A DNA stretch of 64,000 bases from Rickettsiales bacterium (GTDB lineage: Bacteria > Pseudomonadota > Alphaproteobacteria > Rickettsiales > SXRF01): positions 992,001-1,056,000 of the forward strand of contig JAWKXN010000001.1 of the NCBI GenBank assembly GCA_041396965.1, read 5' to 3'. The first letter of the stretch is position 1, and every line of letters starts with the position of its first letter. Both the position numbers and the translations under genes were made by a program. A model generated the notes under the pieces. It had not been told where the DNA came from. It worked only from the letters and a program-made list of their open reading frames with translations, and did not search any database. Below, piece after piece: positions 25,235-32,121 of this stretch.

Positions 25235-26413
25235 TTACTTATTTATTCCCATAGCATGCCTCATAAACATCTTTTTTAATATCGGCATTTTCCCTATAGT
25301 AAGTAACCCAAATCTACGAACAAGTTTTATAGGTAAAATATTGTTAGAAAAAGATTTATTTAATATATCAGTAATAGCTATCATTGAGCTATTATCAAAA
25401 ATCCTTCTATTTTCATAGATTTTAAGAATATCACAATCACCAATATCACCACCTATTAATATCTGTTCTTTGATAAGATTAGATAATTCTTGTACATCAC
25501 GAAATCCTACATTAACTCCTTGACCAGCTATAGGATGAATCCCATGAGCGGCATCTCCAATAACGACACATCTATTTGCTATATATGATTTAGCGTGTGA
25601 GGCAGAAAGTGGATAAGAGAAGCGATTGCCAACATTTTTTATACTTCCTAAATATTTACCGACCCGCTCAGATATTTCAGTTATAAATTCATCATTATCC
25701 AGTTTTATATAGCAATTCACTCTGTCACTAGGCTCTACCCAGACTAAAGAAGAGAAGTTACCTTGCATGGGAAGTACGGCAAATGGACCAACTGGGAAAA
25801 ATTTTTCTTGAGCAAGACCGTGATGAGGTAACTCATGTTCAATAGTACACACAATAGCCGTTTGCTTATAATCAGATGTATAATATTTTATTCCTAATGA
25901 TTTCGCTGTTTTTGAATTTCTACCATCGGCTACTACCAATAGTTTAGCGTTTAATACTGAATTACCTGTGCCATATATAACTGCTTCACTTTTATGATTA
26001 TCAGCCTTATCAATTATAAAATTCTCAATTATTTCTATATTGTCATATGTTCTTAAAGACTCATATAAACCATGTCTTATATAATTATTTTCAACTATAA
26101 ACCCAAACGGCTCTGTAGATACTTCCGCATGATCATAATGTATAAAATATGGGCTATCACCATCGGTTACTATAATATCTAATATCGGCTCAGCGTATTT
26201 TGTGATATTACTCCAAACCCCAATATCATCTAATATAAGCTTAGAGCCAAGAGCTATAGCGCTTACTCTTCCATCTGCCTCTGGTCTATTATTAAATTTT
26301 ATATTATTTTTTTCTAATATAGCTATCTTTAATCCATAGCGAGCAAGAGAAATCGCTATGCTCATGCCAATAAGGCCAGCTCCAACCACTACTATGTCAT
26401 AATTTTTAGCCAT
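25235..26413 (-). CDS. UbiH/UbiF/Coq6-family FAD monooxygenase
   Basis: Flavin hydroxylase that adds a ring hydroxyl in ubiquinone synthesis. 392 residues. Rossmann GxGxxG in VVVGAGLIGMSIAISLARYG, DGRNSKTAKSLGI (DG motif), and CVVIGDAAHGIHPIAGQGVN (GD motif), which binds FAD and NAD(P)H. The position of hydroxylation cannot be told from sequence. ubiA, ubiB and ubiE are elsewhere in the window. The gene lies 39 bp downstream of an unrecognised helical protein on the same strand. Confidence 0.88.
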   Translation of the reverse strand: MAKNYDIVVVGAGLIGMSIAISLARYGLKIAILEKNNIKFNNRPEADGRVSAIALGSKLILDDIGVWSNITKYAEPILDIIVTDGDSPYFIHYDHAEVSTEPFGFIVENNYIRHGLYESLRTYDNIEIIENFIIDKADNHKSEAVIYGTGNSVLNAKLLVVADGRNSKTAKSLGIKYYTSDYKQTAIVCTIEHELPHHGLAQEKFFPVGPFAVLPMQGNFSSLVWVEPSDRVNCYIKLDNDEFITEISERVGKYLGSIKNVGNRFSYPLSASHAKSYIANRCVVIGDAAHGIHPIAGQGVNVGFRDVQELSNLIKEQILIGGDIGDCDILKIYENRRIFDNSSMIAITDILNKSFSNNILPIKLVRRFGLLTIGKMPILKKMFMRHAMGINK

Positions 26414-26452
26414 GACTAATATATATAATAGGAATTATATATCTGTATAGTG

Positions 26453-26992
26453 TTAATTATACTGAGAAATTAAGGACTGATTTAGCATAACCGCTATACG
26501 AGAGTCACGCTCCTTAAGAGCGGCAAGTTCCGTTTTGCTCATAATACTCTGTAGTGATATATTTATGAACTCAAAAAATATCACAACTATATTATCAAGA
26601 TGCTTCTGTATCTTATCAACAATCTCATTAGTAATCCTATAGGCTATGCTGCTAGTTTTACGATATAACAAACGAACATTTCTATGATACTCACTCAACG
26701 ACATAAATATTCTACGAAGAGCTGATTCTATACGTTTCTTGCTAAATTTACTGGCACTTCTGTTTTTTTGACTTTCCGCTATTAATAAAAACTCCTCAGC
26801 CAGAACATCAGATGAATCTGCTATTTCGTTAACCAACGGTTCAACAAGTTCCAGATGCTTTGCCGGATTACTAGTTCTAGAATCCTCAACGGTTAGCAAT
26901 AACTCATCAGCGTAATCGTATAAAGAGCTTATGTCGTCATATTTGGATTTATAATCATCCATACTATATTCTTTAGTATTTATAGTAACCAT
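26453..26992 (-). CDS. Helical protein of unknown function
   Basis: 179 residues, strongly helical, with no signal or membrane segment. YKSKYDDISSLYDYADELLL and NEIVDKIQKHLDNIVVIFFE suggest antiparallel helices. Not recognised. It contains SDVLAEEFLLIAESQKNRSASKFSKKRIES with charged linker. It precedes the UbiH-family gene by 39 bp and may share its transcript. Confidence 0.5.
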   Translation of the reverse strand: MVTINTKEYSMDDYKSKYDDISSLYDYADELLLTVEDSRTSNPAKHLELVEPLVNEIADSSDVLAEEFLLIAESQKNRSASKFSKKRIESALRRIFMSLSEYHRNVRLLYRKTSSIAYRITNEIVDKIQKHLDNIVVIFFEFINISLQSIMSKTELAALKERDSRIAVMLNQSLISQYN

Positions 26993-27150
26993 ATAAATAT
27001 CCTAAGTTAGGTCTCACCTACTATGTTTGTTCAATAAACTTAACACTAATGATAAACTGTTAATAGGCTTCCGTGTATTACATTTTTATGACAATTTATT
27101 GGTATAACAGTAAGATATATAGTAAAATATGTCATAATTATTATGACAAT

Positions 27151-27187
27151 AAAAAAAGCCCAACTAAAATATAGTCGGACTTTTTTG
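27151..27187 (-). terminator. Intrinsic terminator of the bactofilin gene
   Basis: On the minus strand AGTCCGACTA pairs with TAGTTGGGCT (with G-U pairs) and is followed by TTTTTT. It lies 30 bp after the bactofilin stop. A second small palindrome, GTCATAA-TTA-TTATGAC, lies at 27131-27147. Confidence 0.75.
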
Positions 27188-27217
27188 TTAATAAACAGCA
27201 TGTTAGCTTGTTTCGAC

Positions 27218-27928
27218 CTAAGCGGCTACTCTATCATCCTTAGAGCTACGAGAAGATGACCTAGAACTACTGTTGCCGGAAGCCCCAGACATTTTTATAT
27301 CTCCGGTCAGCTCACCACCACGCTCAATTTCAATTTCCCCATAAGAGATAGTGCCACGCACTATACCAGTTGAGTAAATAACTAAGCGACCACGAACTAC
27401 GAGTTCTCCCTCAAACAAACCGCTTATTTCAGCATCCTCAATTTGTGCCGCCCCTTTGAAAGAACCACATTCAGCTATCTCAACCGTATGAACATCATTA
27501 AGGGTAGCGTCAACTTTACCTTCTATCACTAAGCGATCGCAGGTAGCGATTTCACCTTTAAGCAAAATATCATTGCCAACAGTTAGTACTCTCTTACTTC
27601 CACCAGACTTTGCTCCAAGCATAGAAGAGGACTTAGCAGAATCACTTTTGCTATTATTAGATGTTGATGCTAGTGGCGCAGCAGGCGAAGCGGCCGGGCG
27701 GAAGGAGCTAGCGGTTGGTGGTGGCGAAGCCGGACGAGCGGTTGGCTGAGGAGCCGCTTGCTGCGTGCTGCTACTTCCGGAAGACGAACCCCCGGTAGAA
27801 GAGTTGCTAGAAAAGTTAGAAGATGTTGTAGATTCTTTTTCATCCTGAGAGTTTTTCATATTTTCATCCTGTATTTGGTTTTGGTCACTGTCGGCATCAA
27901 ATAAGCCTTCTTCTTTACGGCGGAACAT
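27218..27928 (-). CDS. Bactofilin
   Basis: Polymer-forming cytoskeletal protein, 236 residues. The N-terminal half is a disordered Ser/Pro/Ala/Gln-rich tail. The bactofilin beta-helix spans about residues 110-215: VLTVGNDILLKGEIATCDRL, VEGKVDATLNDVHTVEIAEC, GSFKGAAQIEDAEISGLFEGEL and GTISYGEIEIERGGELTGDI. Bactofilins place wall enzymes, stalks or chromosome elements. The proline-rich tail is longer than in simple bactofilins and may be an interaction site. Ends with an intrinsic terminator. Confidence 0.9.
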   Translation of the reverse strand: MFRRKEEGLFDADSDQNQIQDENMKNSQDEKESTTSSNFSSNSSTGGSSSGSSSTQQAAPQPTARPASPPPTASSFRPAASPAAPLASTSNNSKSDSAKSSSMLGAKSGGSKRVLTVGNDILLKGEIATCDRLVIEGKVDATLNDVHTVEIAECGSFKGAAQIEDAEISGLFEGELVVRGRLVIYSTGIVRGTISYGEIEIERGGELTGDIKMSGASGNSSSRSSSRSSKDDRVAA

Positions 27929-28110
27929 GTGGTTATTCTCCTAATAATACTTCATGTTATTTTGCATTTAATAAACAGAAAAAGCCGCTAATAGAGTTTC
28001 ATCTAGTTTTATCAAAAACAATAATTCTTTTATTAGCGAATTATTTCATGCAGACTATAAGAATTTTTTTTATGAAGCTACAAAAAATTACAATTTTTAC
28101 ACAGTTATTT

Positions 28111-29175
28111 TTATCTCAATTTTTTTCGTTTAAAAAATACATCACTTGCAAGCTTTCTAAATACAGGATTTGTAAGAATTATATTAAGTAAAAAATTTGG
28201 CGCGAAGTTTTCATAAGCGAATCGCATGCTTTGTTTAAGGTAAAATTTTGGATAAATCTTCGCCATAATTTTTTCTGGATTATCCCCGTTTTTATGCAGG
28301 TAATAAGCTATACTATTACCAAGAACTTTTCCGTAATGCATAGCGGTATGAATTCCACCAGCGGTAAGTGGAGAGACAATTCCAGCGGAGTCTCCTAGTA
28401 ATATTACGTTACCACGCGCAAATGGAGAAACCAGTCCACCAACCGGTATACGTCCACCACGCCGAGCGACAATTTCCGTTCCATCAAAATCAATTATATT
28501 TTTCATTCTTTTAGTAAATTGTTTAATGTCCGGCTGCTTCGGCATACGACAAGCAAGTCCCACTTGCGTAATACCAACACTAGGAATTACCCATCCCAAA
28601 TAACCATAGGCTGATTGTTGATCTAAAAAACAATAAAAACTATTTTCTGGTAAATCCAACCCTTTATATTCGGCTTCCGCGCCAAGCAAAAATTTTGTGT
28701 TTTTACCAAGAGAAAAATCCTCCGCTACTTTAGAACGTGGACCATCAGCGCCAATTAAAAACTTACAGAAAAAACTTCCGTTATTTACTTCTATCTCATC
28801 ATTTTTATGAGCAGCGTTTTCATATGGCGTATCATATAAAATAGTAGCTCCAGCCTTTTCAGCCTCGTCAGATAAATATTTCATTAAGGCAGGGGTGTCG
28901 GTGGTCAGAAAGAAATAATCGTCAGTGGTAAGGTCAATATGTTTAAGGTTCGGAGCGAAAAGTTTTACGTCAGTTATTTTGCGGATTACCTCATCTGGTA
29001 AAGAAAATTCCTCAGCGCACTCACCAACGATAATACCGGTAGTGTGCATACCTTGACCAGCGACTTTTTTGCGCTCTAATAAGGTAACGGAAATACCATT
29101 TTCTGCCAAGACTTTAGCGCATATCAGCCCACCAAAGCCACCACCGGCTATTACTACGTCAGTTTTTATAGTCAT
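28111..29175 (-). CDS. FAD-dependent oxidoreductase, geranylgeranyl reductase family
   Basis: About 354 residues. TDVVIAGGGFGGLICAKVLAENG is the FAD-binding Rossmann motif, IGADGPRSKVAEDFSLG and GNVILLGDSAGIVSPLTAGGIHTAM are the other flavin motifs of the geranylgeranyl reductase-like group. The substrate is not determined. The ATG at 29175 is chosen over an upstream TTG; the gene starts 9 bp after the thiC stop, so it is the second gene of a thiC operon. A thiamine role is possible from context, but the family also acts on isoprenoids. Confidence 0.78.
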   Translation of the reverse strand: MTIKTDVVIAGGGFGGLICAKVLAENGISVTLLERKKVAGQGMHTTGIIVGECAEEFSLPDEVIRKITDVKLFAPNLKHIDLTTDDYFFLTTDTPALMKYLSDEAEKAGATILYDTPYENAAHKNDEIEVNNGSFFCKFLIGADGPRSKVAEDFSLGKNTKFLLGAEAEYKGLDLPENSFYCFLDQQSAYGYLGWVIPSVGITQVGLACRMPKQPDIKQFTKRMKNIIDFDGTEIVARRGGRIPVGGLVSPFARGNVILLGDSAGIVSPLTAGGIHTAMHYGKVLGNSIAYYLHKNGDNPEKIMAKIYPKFYLKQSMRFAYENFAPNFLLNIILTNPVFRKLASDVFFKRKKLR

Positions 29176-29184
29176 GCCCAAAAA

Positions 29185-31476
29185 CTACGCCGATACTTTC
29201 TGATAAATCTCTCCGCCACCTTCTTTGAATTTTTCTGCCATTTCCTGCATAGCTTCTTCTCCCTCTACCTCATTGAGGGAGAGGGTAGGGGTGAGGGTGT
29301 TTACAATAGTTTCCGCGACACCTTCAAGATTATTCAGAACATCATTGTTCCAGAAGCGCAAAACTTTCCAGCCATTCTGCTCTAACATCTCGCTACGTTC
29401 TTTATCTTCTTTCATCTTCTCAGGCGCGGCATGTTGCCCACCATCCAGCTCAATAGCAAGTTTATATTTGGTAGAGGCAAAATCCAATATCACGCCACTT
29501 TCAGGATGTTGGCGACGGAATTTCACGCCAAGCAACTGTCTGTCACGTAATAGCGACCATAAAAGCTTCTCGGTATCAGTAGCACTCTTACGGAGTTCAC
29601 GCGAGCGTGCGATTAACCATTCCTTCTGTTCTCTTATGAAGCTATCTTTCCTCCTCACCCAACCCTCTCCTCCAGTGGAGGAGAGGACTTTATCAGAGTC
29701 TTGATTTTTAACAAACTCTCTTACATCCTGACTAATTTTCATACTACAAAATTTAGGACCACACATAGAGCAAAAATGCGCTACCTTAGCGCCATCAGCA
29801 GGCAAGGTCTCATCATGGAAGTCTTTAGCGGTTTCAGGATCTAAAGATAGATTAAATTGATCTTGCCAGCGGAAATCAAAACGGGATTGTGACAACGCGT
29901 CATCACGCATGTAAGCCGATGGATGACCTTTAGCGAGATCGGCGGCGTGCGCCGCTATTTTATAGGTTATTACACCCGTTTTTACGTCATCTCTATCTGG
30001 CAAACCAAGATGTTCTTTTGGAGTGACATAACAAAGCATTGCTGTACCAAACCAACCAATCATCGCCGCCCCTATACCACTGGTTATATGATCATATCCG
30101 GGCGCTATATCGGTGGTGAGTGGTCCAAGCGTATAAAATGGTGCTTCATGACACAACTCAAGCTGTTTATCCATATTTTCTTTAATCAAGTGCATTGGCA
30201 CATGACCCGGTCCTTCTATCATTACCTGACAGTCATGCTCCCAGGCGATCTTAGTAAGCTCACCAAGAGTTTTTAGTTCAGCAAACTGCGCTTCATCATT
30301 AGCGTCATGGATAGAACCCGGACGAAGCCCATCACCCAGTGAGAAACTCACGTCATAGGCACGCATGATTTCACAAATATCCTCAAAATGAGTATAAAGA
30401 AAACTTTCCTTATGATGACTCATGCACCATTTCGCCATGATGCTGCCACCACGTGATACTATACCAGTCTTACGACTTTCGGTCATTGGTATAAACGGCA
30501 AGCGTACACCGGCATGGATAGTAAAATAATCAACCCCTTGCTCACACTGCTCAATTAAAGTGTCACGATAAACTTCCCAGTTAAGTTCTTCCGCGATACC
30601 ACCAACTTTTTCTAGCGCTTGATAAATCGGTACCGTTCCAATCGGCACAGGGGAGTTACGGATAATCCATTCACGGATGTTATGGATATTTTTTCCGGTA
30701 GATAAATCCATAACATTATCCGCACCCCAGCGTATTGCCCATACCATTTTTTCTACTTCCTCAGCAACAGAGGAGGTAACAGCAGAGTTGCCGATATTAG
30801 CATTAATTTTTACCTTGAAATTACGCCCGATAATCATCGGTTCCGCTTCTGGATGGTTTATATTAGAAGGAATTATCGCCCGACCAGCGGCTATTTCTTG
30901 CCTTACAAATTCAGGAGTTATAAACTCTGGTATTTTCGCGCCAAATCCTTCACCACGCTGGTATGGTTTTTTTCCGTCATCGCGAGCGAAGCGTGGCGAT
31001 CCATTCTGGATTGCCGCGTCGCCTTCGGCTCCTCGCAATGACAATCTTCCCTCATTCTCACGGGTGGCGATATATTCCATTTCCTTCGTAATGATACCAG
31101 CTCGGGCATATGTAAGTTGTGTAACGGATTTACCGGATTTTGCTCTAATAGGTGTTCTGTTCACATTGGGGAATTCTTCAACTGCTGCCCCTGACGCTGA
31201 GCCTATTAAACCGTTATCCTCTGGCCTCACGTCACGCCCGATATATTCTTCCGCGTCACCACGTTCTTTTATCCATTGCGCACGCAGTTTTGGCAGTCCT
31301 TCATAAATGTCAATTTTAGCGTTTGGATCGCTATACGCACCGGAAGTGTCGTAAACAGTCACCGACTCCTTACCGTCTTTTATCATTATTTCACGCATTG
31401 CCACACCATCAACATAAACTTTACGGGAGGAGGGCAGGGAACCTGTAGTCACGGAGAATTTTTCGTTTGTTTTCAT
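29185..31476 (-). CDS. thiC: Phosphomethylpyrimidine synthase with two in-frame inserts
   Basis: Radical SAM enzyme that converts AIR to HMP-phosphate in thiamine synthesis. 763 residues, about 150-180 more than usual. Core motifs are intact: NINHPEAEPMIIGRNFKVKI, NANIGNSAVTSS, GDGLRPGSIHDANDEAQ, EGPGHVPMH and the 4Fe-4S motif CSMCGPKFC (Cys near 569, 572, 577). Insert 1 (residues 145-167) is encoded by a 67-bp palindrome in a variable loop. Insert 2 (residues 597-741) is a DUF559 nuclease-like domain element; the normal C-terminus AMQEMAEKFKEGGGEIYQKV resumes after it. No TPP riboswitch was found upstream. Confidence 0.93.
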   Translation of the reverse strand: MKTNEKFSVTTGSLPSSRKVYVDGVAMREIMIKDGKESVTVYDTSGAYSDPNAKIDIYEGLPKLRAQWIKERGDAEEYIGRDVRPEDNGLIGSASGAAVEEFPNVNRTPIRAKSGKSVTQLTYARAGIITKEMEYIATRENEGRLSLRGAEGDAAIQNGSPRFARDDGKKPYQRGEGFGAKIPEFITPEFVRQEIAAGRAIIPSNINHPEAEPMIIGRNFKVKINANIGNSAVTSSVAEEVEKMVWAIRWGADNVMDLSTGKNIHNIREWIIRNSPVPIGTVPIYQALEKVGGIAEELNWEVYRDTLIEQCEQGVDYFTIHAGVRLPFIPMTESRKTGIVSRGGSIMAKWCMSHHKESFLYTHFEDICEIMRAYDVSFSLGDGLRPGSIHDANDEAQFAELKTLGELTKIAWEHDCQVMIEGPGHVPMHLIKENMDKQLELCHEAPFYTLGPLTTDIAPGYDHITSGIGAAMIGWFGTAMLCYVTPKEHLGLPDRDDVKTGVITYKIAAHAADLAKGHPSAYMRDDALSQSRFDFRWQDQFNLSLDPETAKDFHDETLPADGAKVAHFCSMCGPKFCSMKISQDVREFVKNQDSDKVLSSTGGEGWVRRKDSFIREQKEWLIARSRELRKSATDTEKLLWSLLRDRQLLGVKFRRQHPESGVILDFASTKYKLAIELDGGQHAAPEKMKEDKERSEMLEQNGWKVLRFWNNDVLNNLEGVAETIVNTLTPTLSLNEVEGEEAMQEMAEKFKEGGGEIYQKVSA
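29258..29282. repeat. Left terminal hairpin of the DUF559 element
   Basis: TCTCCCTC pairs with GAGGGAGA around a 9-base loop; GGGTAGGGGTGAGGG continues to 29297. The pair on the other side of the DUF559 region is in opposite orientation. Confidence 0.7.
29664..29686. repeat. Right terminal hairpin of the DUF559 element
   Basis: A near-perfect 23-bp palindrome, CCTCTCCTCCAG followed by TGGAGGAGAGG, flanked on the left by CCTCACCCAACC. In reverse complement it matches the left end (GGAGAGGGTTGGG-TGAGG against GGAGAGGGTAGGGGTGAGG). Confidence 0.7.
30976..31042. repeat. 67-bp palindromic repeat inserted in frame in thiC
   Basis: Begins GTCATCGCGAGCGAAGCG and ends CTCCTCGCAATGAC; the arms share GTCATYGCGAG and GGCRATCCA. 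This is the widely dispersed GTCATTGCGAG...GCAATCC type repeat seen in many genomes. It encodes residues 145-167 of ThiC, in a loop that varies in length between species. Confidence 0.8.
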
Positions 31477-31638
31477 AATTGGAATCTTTTTGTTTAATGG
31501 TTTTACAAATACATAAGGAAAATAAACAACTCTATAGCTATTTACCAGCTAATTTTATAAGAAATAAATTCTTTGACTCTGTTTATCGTCATGATTATAG
31601 TATGTCCGTAAACATAAAGTTACAAAAAGGACATAGTT

Positions 31639-31869
31639 ATGGGTATACAGGAAGACTTTTTGGATGACAAAATCACACTTGAGGAAATTGAGCCACTGTT
31701 ACAGCCGGGTTGTAAATTTGAGCATAAGACAGAGAGAAAACAGACCATAGAAGCTGGAAAACCAATCCAGCACTGGAAGCGCAGATGTACACGTATTGTG
31801 GATTGTGATGATTCCGCAAATAACAGGGATTGGTTCTGCCGCGAATGGGAAAAGACAGACGATTACTAA
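31639..31869 (+). CDS. Small protein of unknown function
   Basis: 76 residues, with AAAAGGA about 8 bases before the ATG. Contains four Cys (GCKFEHK, RRCTRIVDCDDSANNRDWFC) and many charged residues, so it might bind metal (inference). Not recognised. Divergent from thiC with a 162-bp gap. The next 200 bp contain a decayed-looking reading frame. Confidence 0.45.
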   Translation: MGIQEDFLDDKITLEEIEPLLQPGCKFEHKTERKQTIEAGKPIQHWKRRCTRIVDCDDSANNRDWFCREWEKTDDY

Positions 31870-31897
31870 TTTATATCGCTTTCGGTGAAGATTTTTT

Positions 31898-32071
31898 ATA
31901 GTAGTTTTTGTTGTTGATTGTTTACGCGAAGCCGACCATTCATCTTCACCGGAAAAGTCTCAAGTAGAACAAAATGCTCTCATGCGGATAATGGTGAATA
32001 AGTTATTCGAAGAACTTGGTGCTGAACAACCAGATTTCTTAAAAGACAAGGATAGAGAGAAAACCATATAA
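31898..32071 (+). pseudogene. Possible gene fragment
   Basis: An open frame with no ATG at its start reads VDCLREADHSSSPEKSQVEQ and continues MRIMVNKLFEELGAEQPDFL to a TAA at 32069-32071. The composition is protein-like. From the internal ATG at 31982 it would give only 29 residues. It may be a broken or very short gene; no homologue recognised. Confidence 0.3.
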
Positions 32072-32121
32072 CCAATACTGTCTTGCCTACCGAGCAATGC
32101 TCAAACAATGAATATTAGACA

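Larger units (their letters stand above)
29254..29688 (-). mobile_element. DUF559-encoding element inserted in frame in thiC
   Basis: A 435-bp insert that keeps the thiC frame and encodes 145 residues. The DUF559 domain is complete: ARSRELRKSATDTEKLLWSL, KFRRQHPESGVILDF, YKLAIELDGGQHAAPE and GWKVLRFWNNDV, with the Asp, Glu-x-Asp and Gln-His pattern of Vsr/PD-(D/E)XK-like nucleases. The ends are inverted repeats: GAGAGGGTAGGGGTGAGG at the left and, on the opposite strand, GAGAGGGTTGGGTGAGG at the right. Each has an adjacent hairpin (29258-29282 and 29664-29686). This looks like a small mobile element. It does not have intein splice residues. Confidence 0.8.

Noticed and set aside
29254..29688. 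Intein in ThiC
   Set aside because: The insert does not begin with Cys or Ser, has no His-Asn before the C-terminal junction, and contains no Hint-domain blocks; it is a DUF559 domain with repeat ends.
29225..29704. 159-codon frame on the plus strand opposite the DUF559 region
   Set aside because: It is antisense to a clear DUF559 domain and has no family features of its own.
31477..31640. TPP riboswitch upstream of thiC
   Set aside because: No CTGAGA or ACCTGAT-type conserved boxes or matching helices on the minus strand.
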